64,000 nucleotides of DNA from Geodermatophilus dictyosporus (GCF_900115505.1 NZ_FOWQ01000009.1:62001-126000); one strand, 5' to 3'; counted from the first letter of the stretch, positions 45,058 to 52,772 are shown. Notes: a model not told the origin generated them from the letters alone. Numbers and translations are program-made.

Positions 45058-45447
45058 GTGCGGTGGGTGACGAAGCGCCGTCGAGTGCGGGAGGCCCAGG
45101 ACGAGCTTCGGCGCGAGCAGCTGCGACAAGCGGTCCTCCAGCTCTTGGCTCCCTACGACTGTCAGATCCAGCAGGGAGGTGACTGGATTGAGGTCCGTGG
45201 CAGACCGCAGGCCTGTCCGTTCCGCATCGACCTGCCCGGGGACCTAGCGCTACTGGGTGCCGGTGTTGAGGGCGAGTACGTGTCCGAGTGGGTCCTGAGT
45301 ACGCCCGCTGATCAAGCAGACCTCGCAGTGTTCCTCCAGCGCCTCGTCGACGGTGACCTGGATGATCTACCGCTGGGGCTGAACGACGTCCGCCTGGAGG
45401 GCTACCGCGGCTGTGCGCGCTTGCTGCCGCGCGGAGGATCGTCCTGA
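45058..45447 (+). CDS. Hypothetical protein in AT-richer island
   Basis: 129 residues from GTG 45058 (or 126 from GTG 45067). A basic, charged N-terminal helix (KRRRVREAQDELRREQLRQAV) is followed by a mixed alpha/beta domain with LAPYDCQIQQGGDWIEVRG and FRIDLPGD, ending near CARLLPRG. No family recognised. Codon use is less G+C-extreme than in neighbours (many A and T third bases), a sign of acquisition. It follows tatB by 137 bp with no clear promoter. Confidence 0.5.
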   Translation: MRWVTKRRRVREAQDELRREQLRQAVLQLLAPYDCQIQQGGDWIEVRGRPQACPFRIDLPGDLALLGAGVEGEYVSEWVLSTPADQADLAVFLQRLVDGDLDDLPLGLNDVRLEGYRGCARLLPRGGSS

Positions 45448-45510
45448 AGCCATCCTCATGGCAGCCGGCGCGAGTGTCTCTGAGCGGCCCACCATGGAAC
45501 ACCGCTGCGT

Positions 45511-45813
45511 TCAGGCCTCCAGGTCGGCACCACCATCCGCAGCTGGCACGAGGAGCAGGCCGGTCGCCCCCATGTCGCTGAGGTCGATCAGCTCGACCGC
45601 TGCTCGTAGCTGGCGCCGATCTTCGTCGTTGCCCGCTCGACCGAGGAGGGTGGTCAGCAGGGCTCGAATGCTGATCACGTCTTCCTCCGGAAGCCACCAC
45701 TGTCCGCCTCGGTCCAGCAGGATCTCCTGGCCTTGAGTGACAGGGAGGCCTTCGGTCATCCGCCTGACGAGGTCCACGTCGATGAAGGCCGCCTCCTGAG
45801 CCTCGGCGCTCAC
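45511..45813 (-). CDS. Hypothetical small acidic protein in AT-richer island
   Basis: 100 residues from GTG 45813. Two recognisable blocks: DVDLVRRMTEGLPVTQGQEI and WWLPEEDVISIRALLTTLL, then a charged helix and LIDLSDMGATGLLLVP. The helical acidic character resembles many small immunity-like or regulatory proteins, but I cannot assign a family. Lower G+C codon use than the backbone. It converges on the 45058-45447 gene. Confidence 0.45.
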   Translation of the reverse strand: MSAEAQEAAFIDVDLVRRMTEGLPVTQGQEILLDRGGQWWLPEEDVISIRALLTTLLGRAGNDEDRRQLRAAVELIDLSDMGATGLLLVPAADGGADLEA

Positions 45814-45842
45814 GATCGCGACGGACCCCGGGCGGGGCCAGG

Positions 45843-46178
45843 TTACGGCGGTTGCGCTGGTACGCCGACGTCTGGACCACCACGCCACTGCGCCATCCTG
45901 CACGCACTCCGTCGACAGGGCCCACACCCGACCCGGACAGGCCGGCGCTTTCTGTGTCTGAGCGGCCCACCAAGGGACGGACCCAGGCACCGAGGCGACC
46001 GTCGAGGTCGCTTGGCGACTCGCATGATCCGCTTGGCCCGTCGGTAGTCTCGGAGGCCTTCGCCAAGTGAGGCCCCGTCGCCCAGGAGGCCGCCGAAGAT
46101 CGCTTCGCTGAGCGCGCCGGACTTGCCCCTGTCGAGCCCGAGCTTCTCCCTGGCCCACTCCTCAGCCACTGCGGCCAC
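45843..46178 (-). CDS. Hypothetical, possibly degenerate protein in AT-richer island
   Basis: 111 residues from GTG 46178. The first 55 residues look real (AVAEEWAREKLGLDRGKSG, LSEAIFGGLLGDGASLGEG, LRDYRRAKRIMRVAKR); the rest is Arg/Pro/Cys-rich and unconvincing. A neighbouring frame upstream on the same strand (about 46320-46200) reads AIEVLDGRRVTALGSGHLG, which may be a frameshifted N-terminal part. Treat as a possible decayed gene. Confidence 0.3.
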   Translation of the reverse strand: MAAVAEEWAREKLGLDRGKSGALSEAIFGGLLGDGASLGEGLRDYRRAKRIMRVAKRPRRSPRCLGPSLGGPLRHRKRRPVRVGCGPCRRSACRMAQWRGGPDVGVPAQPP

Positions 46179-46307
46179 CCTCGAGTCGGGATGCCGACGG
46201 CCCTTCCGGGCCCGAGGTGTCCGCTGCCCAGGGCCGTCACTCGACGTCCGTCAAGGACCTCGATCGCCCGTCCACATCCCCTGGCGAACAGGCCGGCTCG
46301 TCCGTCG

Positions 46308-46336
46308 CCCGCTGACCCGTTCACGGGGTCAGCGGG
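46308..46336. promoter_or_regulatory. Perfect 11-bp inverted repeat upstream of trkH
   Basis: CCCGCTGACCC (46308-46318), 7-nt spacer GTTCACG, GGGTCAGCGGG (46326-46336). It lies where the -35 of the candidate -10 CATACT (46351-46356) would be, so it could be an operator for trkHA; a terminator for transcription entering from the left is the alternative. Confidence 0.55.
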
Positions 46337-46350
46337 GGCGGGGAGCCACG

Positions 46351-46356
46351 CATACT
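46351..46356 (+). promoter_or_regulatory. Candidate -10 box (CATACT) for trkH-trkA
   Basis: CATACT, 26 bp before the trkH ATG, next to the 46308-46336 inverted repeat. Confidence 0.4.
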
Positions 46357-46382
46357 CTTCGCGTGCCGCGCCGGAGCTCCCC

Positions 46383-47732
46383 ATGAGGCCCCGCCTGCTC
46401 CACCTGCCACGACCCGCGCGCCCGGCTCAGGTCGTCGTCCTCGCCTTCGCGGGGGCGGTGGCGCTGGGCACCCTGCTGTTGCTCCTGCCGGTGTCCCGGG
46501 CCGACCCTGGCGGTGCGCCGCTCGTCGACGCGCTGTTCACCGCGACGTCCGCGGTCACGGTCACGGGCCTCAACACGGTCGACACGGCCACCTACTGGTC
46601 CGACCTCGGTCACGTCGTGATCCTGCTGCTGATCCAGATCGGTGGCTTCGGCATCATGTCGCTGGCGACGTTGCTCGGCCTGCTCGTGTCGCACCGGCTG
46701 GGGTTGCGGATGCGGCTGACCACGGCGGCCGAGACCAGGATGCTCGGCATCGGCGACGTCCGGCGCGTCCTCGTCGGCGTCGCACGCACCAGCCTGCTCT
46801 TCGAGGCTGCCGGGACGGTGGTGCTCAGCGTCCGGTTCGCCGCTGCCCACGACGAGCCGGTGGGCCGCGCGTTGTGGCTCGGGCTCTTCCACTCCGTCTC
46901 GGCGTTCAACAACGGGGGGTTCGCCCTCTTCAGCGACGGCTTGATCCGCTTCGTGACCGACCCGGTGGTGACCCTCACCGTGTGCTTGCTCGTCATCACG
47001 GGCGGACTGGGCTTCCCGGTGTTGTTCGAGCTCCACCGGCTGTGGCGGAGCCCGCGCCGGTGGACCGTGCACACCAAGATCGTGGTGCTCGCGACGTCGG
47101 TCCTCCTCGCCACAGGAACGCTCGCGTTCCTCGCCCTCGAGTGGAGCAACCCGGCCACTCTCGGCCCGCTCGGCGTCGGCGGCAAGGCGCTCGCCGGGTT
47201 CCTCCTCGCCGTGATGCCGCGCAGCGGCGGACTGCACTCCGTGCCGACGGGAGAACTGCACGCCGAGTCCCTGCTGCTGACCGACGTGCTCATGTTCATC
47301 GGCGGGGGCAGCGCCGGCACGGCCGGCGGGATCAAGGTGACGACCTTCACCGTGCTGCTCTTCGTCATCCTCACCGAGATCCGGGCGGACCGCAGTGTCG
47401 TCGCGTTCCACCGGCACATCCCGTCCGATGCCCAGCGGCAGGCGCTGACCGTCGCGCTGCTCGGCGTCGCCGGCGTCTTCGGCGGTACGGGCGCGCTGAT
47501 GGTGCTCACGCCCTTCTCGCTCGATCAGGTGCTCTTCGAGGTCATCTCGGCGTTCGCGACGGTGGGGTTGTCGACCGGGATCACCGGTGACCTCGGAACG
47601 CCAGGCACCCTGTTGCTCGTCGTGCTCATGTTCACCGGACGCCTGGGGCCGATCACTCTGGCGTCGGCGCTGGCGCTGCGGGCACGTCCCCGCCTCTACG
47701 AACTCCCGCAGGAGCGCCCGATAATCGGGTGA
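46383..47732 (+). CDS. trkH: TrkH/KtrB-type potassium uptake channel subunit
   Basis: 449-residue membrane protein with the four pore-loop repeats of the Trk/Ktr superfamily: SAVTVTGLN, SVSAFNNGGF, VMPRSGGLHSVPTG and ISAFATVGLSTGITG, each carrying the selectivity-filter glycine. About eight to ten helices. Conducts K+ (or Na+ coupled K+). The ATG at 46383 begins the family N-terminus. 24 bp before trkA, so one operon. This pair is inserted between the sigE-tatB and mrp anchors. Confidence 0.92.
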   Translation: MRPRLLHLPRPARPAQVVVLAFAGAVALGTLLLLLPVSRADPGGAPLVDALFTATSAVTVTGLNTVDTATYWSDLGHVVILLLIQIGGFGIMSLATLLGLLVSHRLGLRMRLTTAAETRMLGIGDVRRVLVGVARTSLLFEAAGTVVLSVRFAAAHDEPVGRALWLGLFHSVSAFNNGGFALFSDGLIRFVTDPVVTLTVCLLVITGGLGFPVLFELHRLWRSPRRWTVHTKIVVLATSVLLATGTLAFLALEWSNPATLGPLGVGGKALAGFLLAVMPRSGGLHSVPTGELHAESLLLTDVLMFIGGGSAGTAGGIKVTTFTVLLFVILTEIRADRSVVAFHRHIPSDAQRQALTVALLGVAGVFGGTGALMVLTPFSLDQVLFEVISAFATVGLSTGITGDLGTPGTLLLVVLMFTGRLGPITLASALALRARPRLYELPQERPIIG

Positions 47733-47756
47733 CACGACCACCACGAGGGGACCCAC

Positions 47757-48449
47757 ATGCCCGAGCGCTTCTCTCTCGGCAGACAGAACGGTGCACGCGG
47801 CGACGAGAGCGTCGCCGTCCTGGGCCTGGGTCGCTTCGGCAGCGCGGTGGCGCTCGAGCTCATGGCGTCCGACGTCGAGGTCCTCGGCGTGGACTCCAGC
47901 GAGCGGACCGTGCAGGAGATGAGCACCAAGTTGACGCACTGCGTGCGCGCCGACAGCACACACGAGGACGCGCTGCGGCAGCTGGGCATCCCGGAGTTCG
48001 GACGGGCGGTCGTCGGCATCGGGACCAGCATCGAGTCCAACCTGCTCACCGCGTCCCTGCTCAAGACCCTGGGCGTCGACAACGTGTGGGCCAAGGCGAT
48101 CAGCTCGGCCCACGGGCGCATCCTCGAGCAGCTCGGCGTCGACCACGTCGTCTACCCCGAGAACGACATGGGCCGCCGGGTGGCACACCTGGTCATGGGC
48201 TGCATGCTCGACTTCATCCAGTTCGAGCACGACTACGCGATGGTCAAGACGGCCCCTCCGGCCACGATGCTCGGCAAGCCGCTGTCGGAGACCGGAGTGC
48301 GTTCCGGGCACGGGGTGACGATCGTGGGGGTGAAGCGACCGGGTGGGGCCTTCACGCACTGCACGGGGGAGACCGTTCTCAGGAGCGGCGACGTCGTGAT
48401 CGCGTCCGGTCCGCCGCGCGCGGTGGAGAAGTGGAGCGAGCTGGGCTGA
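47757..48449 (+). CDS. trkA: TrkA/KtrA-type potassium channel regulatory subunit (RCK)
   Basis: 230 residues. RCK N domain with VAVLGLGRFGSAVALELM (GxGxxG) and acidic VLGVDSSE for NAD(H)/ATP binding at about 15-150, and an RCK C domain (about 155-230, MLGKPLSETGVRSGHGVTIVGVKR). Cytosolic ring that gates TrkH. The DSSE acid and single-domain (one RCK) size fit KtrA more than the double-domain E. coli TrkA. Operon with trkH. Confidence 0.9.
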   Translation: MPERFSLGRQNGARGDESVAVLGLGRFGSAVALELMASDVEVLGVDSSERTVQEMSTKLTHCVRADSTHEDALRQLGIPEFGRAVVGIGTSIESNLLTASLLKTLGVDNVWAKAISSAHGRILEQLGVDHVVYPENDMGRRVAHLVMGCMLDFIQFEHDYAMVKTAPPATMLGKPLSETGVRSGHGVTIVGVKRPGGAFTHCTGETVLRSGDVVIASGPPRAVEKWSELG

Positions 48450-48596
48450 GTCGACCGAGCCCTGGACAGAAGGGCTGGGTCCTCGTCGCCGATCCGCGCC
48501 ACCCGGCCTGACGTCGCAGGACCTGCCCCGGAGCGCGGTCGGAGGTGGAGGATCGACAGCTTCCGGCCGCGGCCCTCGGCGTGAGGTCGGAGGAGC

Positions 48597-48634
48597 GGGA
48601 CGGCCCGGCTCCCCGAGGGGAGCCGGGCCGTTCC
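48597..48634. terminator. Bidirectional terminator between trkA and mrp
   Basis: CGGCCCGGCTCCCC (48601-48614) pairs with GGGGAGCCGGGCCG (48617-48630); four flanking bases extend it (with one G-T pair). It ends 11 bp before the mrp stop and serves both convergent genes. Confidence 0.85.
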
Positions 48635-48644
48635 GTCCGGGGCG

Positions 48645-49805
48645 TCAGCGGCGGACGGGGGTGAGCCCCAGCGACCGGCCCGACAGCCCGCGGGAGCGGA
48701 CGGCGAGCGAGTCGGCCACCGCGGTCAGCGCCTTGGCGGCCGCCGACTCGGGCTCGGCGAGCACGATCGGCGCACCGGCGTCGCCGGCCTCGCGCAGGCG
48801 GGTGTCGAGCGGGATCTGGCCCAGCAGCGGCACCGGGGCGCCCAGCGTGCGGGTCAGCGCGTCGGAGACCGTCTGGCCGCCGCCGGACCCGAAGACCTCC
48901 ATGCGGGAGCCGTCGGGCAGCTCCAGCCACGACATGTTCTCGATGACGCCGACCACCTGCTGGTGGGTCTGGGTGGCGATCGCGCCGGCCCGCTCGGCCA
49001 CCTCGGCGGCGGCCTGCTGCGGCGTGGTCACCACGAGGATCTCCGCGTTGGGCAGCAGCTGGGCGATCGAGATCGCGACGTCGCCGGTGCCGGGCGGGAG
49101 GTCGAGCAGCAGGACGTCGAGGTCGCCCCACCACACGTCGGCGAGGAACTGCTGCAGCGCGCGGTGCAGCATCGGGCCGCGCCACACGACCGGGGTGTTG
49201 CCCGGGGTGAACATGCCGATCGAGATGACCTTCACGCCCATCGACTGCGGCGGCATGATCATGTTGTCGACCTGGGTCGGCTTGTCCTCGACGCCGAGCA
49301 TGCGCGGCACCGAGTGGCCGTAGATGTCGGCGTCCACGACGCCGACCGACAGGCCGCGCCTGGCCAGGGACGCGGCCAGGTTCACCGTGACCGACGACTT
49401 GCCGACGCCGCCCTTGCCGGAGGCGACCGCGTAGACGCGGGTGAGCGAGCCCGGCTGGGCGAAGGGGATGACCGGCTCGGCGGCGTCGGTCCCGCGGACG
49501 GTCTTGCGCAGCTCGGCGCGCTGCTCGTCGTTCATGACGTCCAGGCCGACCTGCACCGAGGTCACCCCGGGGACGGCGGACACCGCGGTGGTGACCCGGT
49601 TGGTGATCGTCTCGCGCATCGGGCAGCCGGCCACGGTGAGGTAGACCTCGACGCGCACGGCGCCCGGGTCGCCACCGACGCCGATCTGCACGTCCTTGAC
49701 CATGCCGAGGTCGGTCAGCGGGCGGTTGATCTCGGGGTCCTGGACGGTGGCCAGAGCGGCGTTGACGGCGTCGAGCGCCGGCGAGCCGGTCAGCGTGTCG
49801 GACAT
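48645..49805 (-). CDS. mrp: Mrp/NBP35-family iron-sulphur cluster carrier ATPase
   Basis: 386 residues. N-terminal MIP18/DUF59 domain (about 5-100, with GCPMRETI) and a P-loop NTPase with the deviant Walker A GKGGVGKSS, VVDADIYGHS, LLLDLPPGTGD and the C-terminal ENMSW. Mrp scaffolds Fe-S clusters for apo-proteins. The CxxC pair expected after ENMSW is absent (LPDGSRMEVFGSGGG instead), as I recall for actinobacterial Mrp. The only Cys near a cluster-binding position is in the MIP18 GCPM motif. ATG 49805 with a [11 protein letters not shown]; a TACAGT box at 49885-49890 would give a long leader. Confidence 0.92.
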   Translation of the reverse strand: MSDTLTGSPALDAVNAALATVQDPEINRPLTDLGMVKDVQIGVGGDPGAVRVEVYLTVAGCPMRETITNRVTTAVSAVPGVTSVQVGLDVMNDEQRAELRKTVRGTDAAEPVIPFAQPGSLTRVYAVASGKGGVGKSSVTVNLAASLARRGLSVGVVDADIYGHSVPRMLGVEDKPTQVDNMIMPPQSMGVKVISIGMFTPGNTPVVWRGPMLHRALQQFLADVWWGDLDVLLLDLPPGTGDVAISIAQLLPNAEILVVTTPQQAAAEVAERAGAIATQTHQQVVGVIENMSWLELPDGSRMEVFGSGGGQTVSDALTRTLGAPVPLLGQIPLDTRLREAGDAGAPIVLAEPESAAAKALTAVADSLAVRSRGLSGRSLGLTPVRR

Positions 49806-50022
49806 GGGTGCGTCTGTCTCCTTCGACGGGGGGACCCGGCTGCGGCCCGCCGCGCGCGGCGTCCTGCTTCCCGAGCCACCTGCCACTGTACGGCGATCGG
49901 CACGGGGTGCCGTCCGACGCGGGGGTGATGTGCTGCGCAGTGCGCGCGGCACTGCCGTGCAGGTCGACGCCGTGGGCCGCGCGTCGCCTCCCCGGGTCGA
50001 CGGCGGGGCCGGGACCGGTCGG

Positions 50023-50028
50023 TAGCGT
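50023..50028 (+). promoter_or_regulatory. -10 box (TAGCGT) of leaderless azlC
   Basis: TAGCGT, 8 bp to the azlC GTG at 50037; same hexamer as at dapD. Confidence 0.55.
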
Positions 50029-50036
50029 CGGGCGCC

Positions 50037-50723
50037 GTGTCCCGCGCCGCCCGCACCGCCGTCCTCCGCGACGCCGTCGGGCTCGGGGTCGCCGTCGGCC
50101 TCTACGGGGTCGCCTTCGGTGCGGCCGCCGACGCCGCGGGCCTGGACCCCTGGCAGGCGCTGGTCACCTCGCTGCTGATGTTCACCGGCGCCTCGCAGTT
50201 CGCGATGGTCGGCGTGCTCGGCGCCGGGGGCGGCGGGCCGGCGGCCATCGGCAGCGCGCTGCTGCTGGGCACCCGCAACACCGTCTACGGGGTGCGCCTG
50301 GCGCCGCTGCTGGCACCGCGCGGGCTGGCGCGCCGGCTGGGAACCGCGCAGTGGGTCATCGACGAGACGACCGCGCTGGCCGTGGCGGCGCCCGACCGCG
50401 GGCTGGCCCGGCTCGCGTTCCTCACCGGCGGGGCCACCATCTACCTCGTCTGGAACGCCACCACGCTGGTCGGCGCGCTCGGGGCGGCGGCGCTCGGGGA
50501 GACGGCGCAGGCCGCGCTGGACGCCGTCGTCCCGGCCGCCTTCCTCGCGTTGCTGTGGCCGCGGCTGCGCGCCGGCGCCGAGGAGCCGGCCGTCGCGCGC
50601 CGGGTCGCGCTGGGCGGCGCGGTCGTGGCGCTGGTGCTCACCCCGTTCGTGCCGGCGGGGGTGCAGGTGGTGGCCGCGGTGGTCGCGGTGGCGCTCGCCG
50701 GCCGGCCGCGGGGGGCGGCGTGA
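50037..50723 (+). CDS. azlC: AzlC-family branched-chain amino acid exporter, large subunit
   Basis: 228 residues, about seven membrane helices. Family signature SLLMFTGASQFAMVGVLGAG, then LLGTRNTVYGVRLAPLL and TAQWVIDETTALAV. With AzlD it forms the BrnFE-type exporter of branched-chain amino acids or methionine. Leaderless GTG. GTGA overlap with azlD. Confidence 0.9.
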   Translation: MSRAARTAVLRDAVGLGVAVGLYGVAFGAAADAAGLDPWQALVTSLLMFTGASQFAMVGVLGAGGGGPAAIGSALLLGTRNTVYGVRLAPLLAPRGLARRLGTAQWVIDETTALAVAAPDRGLARLAFLTGGATIYLVWNATTLVGALGAAALGETAQAALDAVVPAAFLALLWPRLRAGAEEPAVARRVALGGAVVALVLTPFVPAGVQVVAAVVAVALAGRPRGAA

Positions 50724-51037
50724 GCCCCGGGACGCTGTGGGCGGTCGTGCTGGTCGCCTCGCTCGGCTGCTACCTGCTCAAGCTCGCCGGGCTCTCGGTG
50801 CCCGCGGCCTGGGTGGAGCGGCCGTGGGTGACCCGCGTGGTCACGTTCGTCCCGGCCGCGCTGCTGGCCGCCCTGGTCGCGGTGCAGGCACTGACCTCCG
50901 GGCAGGACCTGGTGGTCGACGGCCGCCTGGCCGGGCTGGCCGTGGCCGCGCTCGCCCTGGCGCTGCGCGCGCCGTTCATCGTGGTGCTGGTGCTCGCCGG
51001 GGCCACCGGGGCCCTCGTGCACGTCCTCACCGGGTGA
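50720..51037 (+). CDS. azlD: AzlD-family branched-chain amino acid exporter, small subunit
   Basis: 105 residues, four membrane helices (VVLVASLGCYLLKLAGL, VVTFVPAALLAALVAVQAL, LAGLAVAALALALRAPFIVV). Partner of AzlC. Overlaps azlC (GTGA) and the next membrane gene (GTGA), so three genes are translationally chained. Confidence 0.88.
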   Translation: MSPGTLWAVVLVASLGCYLLKLAGLSVPAAWVERPWVTRVVTFVPAALLAALVAVQALTSGQDLVVDGRLAGLAVAALALALRAPFIVVLVLAGATGALVHVLTG

Positions 51038-51615
51038 GCGCCCGCGCGCTGACGGCGGGTGCACTCGGCGGTGCCCTGGCCGGTGCCGTGGCCAAGGCGG
51101 CCGACGAGTCGGGTCCCACCTGGGCCGCGGACCTCGGCAGCTACCCGGCCGCGTGGGTGCTGGCGGTGGCGCTGCTCGGCCGCGCGGCGCCGGGCACCCG
51201 GGAGGCGGCGCTGCGCGCCGGAATCTCCTTCGCCGCGATGAGCGTCGCGTACTACGCCTGGGCGGCGCTGGTGCTCGGGTTCGGCTGGAACCGGTTGCTG
51301 GCCGCCTGGCTCCTGCTGTCGGCCACCGCCGTCCCCGCGGTGGCGGTCGCGGTGCACCGCGCCACCCGGCAGGACGGCGCCGTGCCCGGCGCGCTGCTCG
51401 CGGGCGCGGCCGGGATCGTGCTGGCCGGGGGAGCGGTGCTCGGGAACGCCGCCGGGCACCCGGTGCAGGCGGTCGCCGACGTCCTGGTCGCCGGGCTGCT
51501 GGTCGGCGTCCTGCCACGGCGTGGCCGCACCCGGCTGTGGGCGACGGCCCTGCTCGTCCCCGCGACCTGGCCGGCCGGCCTCGGCCTCGGCGTGCTGGCC
51601 GCCGTCCTCGGCTGA
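51034..51615 (+). CDS. Uncharacterised membrane protein coupled to azlCD
   Basis: 193 residues, about six membrane helices, opening GALGGALAGAVAKAADESGP and ending LLVPATWPAGLGLGVLAA. No Cys/His clusters or charged pore motifs. Its GTG overlaps the azlD stop, so it is made with the exporter, but it is not a known AzlCD component. Tail to tail with the MerR gene, 2 bp apart. Possibly one of the small actinobacterial DUF membrane families. Confidence 0.68.
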   Translation: MSARALTAGALGGALAGAVAKAADESGPTWAADLGSYPAAWVLAVALLGRAAPGTREAALRAGISFAAMSVAYYAWAALVLGFGWNRLLAAWLLLSATAVPAVAVAVHRATRQDGAVPGALLAGAAGIVLAGGAVLGNAAGHPVQAVADVLVAGLLVGVLPRRGRTRLWATALLVPATWPAGLGLGVLAAVLG

Positions 51616-51617
51616 GC

Positions 51618-52229
51618 TCAGCCGCCGGAGAACCGGCGGCCCGAGGCGTCCTCCTGCGCCAGGCGGCGCAGCGCCAGCAGCACCGGCTCCAGCAGCACGG
51701 TGTTGACGACGACGAAGCGCACCGCCTCGGGCAGCGAGCCGGCCGGCACCTCGGCGACGTCCTGCTCGCCGATCCGGCCGGCGGCCTCGGCGTAGCGGTC
51801 GAGGAGGTCGTCGCCCGGCGGGTACCCGGCGGCCTCGAGCGCGGCCAGCGCGGCGGCGAGTGCGCGGAGGGCGGGGGAGTCCTCGGCCACCCGCCAGCCC
51901 CGGCGGGCGAGCACGGCGCGGGCGCGGTCGAGGTCGGGCGGGTCGCCGGGGCCCACGCCGGGCAGCGCCCGGTGCGCGGCGCCCAGCGCCTCGTGCACCG
52001 CGGTGCCCGGCGCGTCGACGGCGGCCAGCACGCTGCGCGCGGTGGCCACCGACAGCCCGCCGGGCCCCAGCAGCGCCCGGACGAGGCGCAGCCGCTCGAC
52101 GTGCGCCTCGTCGTAGCGGGCGCGGGTGGCGCCGGTCAGCTCGCCGGAGGGGAGCAGGCCCTCCCGCAGGTAGTACTTCACCGTCGCCACCGGGACGCCG
52201 GTCCGCCGGGCCAGCTCGGAGATCTGCAC
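51618..52229 (-). CDS. MerR-family transcriptional regulator
   Basis: 203 residues. N-terminal MerR helix-turn-helix ISELARRTGVPVATVKYYLREGLL (about 3-26) with wing, a dimer helix at about 60-100, and a helical effector region with no Cys pair, so not a metal sensor. GTG 52229 follows GAGGGGAA by 5 bp; a longer ATG-start version would run into the operator. Divergent from the DUF4188 gene and separated from it by the 52244-52289 inverted repeat, which it very likely binds. Confidence 0.85.
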   Translation of the reverse strand: MQISELARRTGVPVATVKYYLREGLLPSGELTGATRARYDEAHVERLRLVRALLGPGGLSVATARSVLAAVDAPGTAVHEALGAAHRALPGVGPGDPPDLDRARAVLARRGWRVAEDSPALRALAAALAALEAAGYPPGDDLLDRYAEAAGRIGEQDVAEVPAGSLPEAVRFVVVNTVLLEPVLLALRRLAQEDASGRRFSGG

Positions 52230-52243
52230 GGATTCCCCTCGAC

Positions 52244-52289
52244 GTTGGATAGCGGCGGTGTCTAACATTGGACACCGCCGCTATCCAAC
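52244..52289. promoter_or_regulatory. Perfect 19-bp inverted repeat in the MerR/DUF4188 gap (operator)
   Basis: Arm 52244-52262 (GTTGGATAGCGGCGGTGTC) and its exact complement 52271-52289, with an 8-nt centre TAACATTG. The centre contains a plus-strand -10-like TAACAT and a minus-strand CAATGT, both overlapping. The arm begins 15 bp from the MerR start codon and ends 12 bp from the DUF4188 ATG (RBS AGGAGG at 52291-52296). Best read as the shared operator-promoter of both genes. Confidence 0.75.
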
Positions 52290-52301
52290 CAGGAGGACGA
52301 C

Positions 52302-52772
52302 ATGCCCCGCACCCTGCGCGGACGCGCCACCCACCACCACGAGGGGGACCTGGCCGTCTTCCTCATCGGGATGCGCGTCAACACGCTGCACCGGCCCGAC
52401 GCCTGGTTCCCGGTGCTGGCCGCGATGGGGCCGATGCTGCGCGAGCTGAGCGCCGACCCCGACACGGGCTTCCTCGGCTACCGCATGACGCTGGGCTGGC
52501 GCGGGCCGGTGCTGGTCCAGTACTGGCGCAGCGTCGAGGACGTCTACCGCTACGCCACCGACGCCGGCGCCCGGCACCGGCCCGCGTGGACGGCGTTCAA
52601 CCGGCGCGCCCGCCGCGTTCCCGGCGCGGTGGGACTCTGGCACGAGACCTACCGGGTCGCCGCGGCCGAGAGCGTCTACGTCGACCTCCCGGTCCAGGGC
52701 CTGGCGGCGGCCACCTCGGTGCGCCCGGTCCCGCGCCGGCTCGACCGCGCCGCGGCCCGGCTGGCGAGCTGA
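52302..52772 (+). CDS. DUF4188 monooxygenase-like protein
   Basis: 156 residues. Opens GRATHHHEGDLAVFLIGMRVN and has the DUF4188 core MRVNTLHRPDAWFPVLAAMGP, LGYRMTLGWRGPVLVQYWRS and VGLWHETYRV, a dimeric alpha-beta barrel. Family members sit beside stress regulators and are annotated as monooxygenases, without proven substrate. Controlled in all likelihood by the adjacent MerR regulator. Strong AGGAGG RBS. Stop codon lies inside the 52768-52809 terminator hairpin. Confidence 0.8.
   Translation: MPRTLRGRATHHHEGDLAVFLIGMRVNTLHRPDAWFPVLAAMGPMLRELSADPDTGFLGYRMTLGWRGPVLVQYWRSVEDVYRYATDAGARHRPAWTAFNRRARRVPGAVGLWHETYRVAAAESVYVDLPVQGLAAATSVRPVPRRLDRAAARLAS

Noticed and set aside
46200-46383. Cyclic di-AMP (ydaO/yuaA) riboswitch before trkH
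   Set aside because: I looked for the conserved blocks of this riboswitch because trkH genes often have one, and saw only the simple inverted repeat.
45050-46384. A 444-codon minus-strand frame across the orphan island
   Set aside because: Apart from a short plausible stretch near its start (about 46320-46200), it is Arg/Pro/Gly/Ser-rich and overlaps better candidates on both strands.
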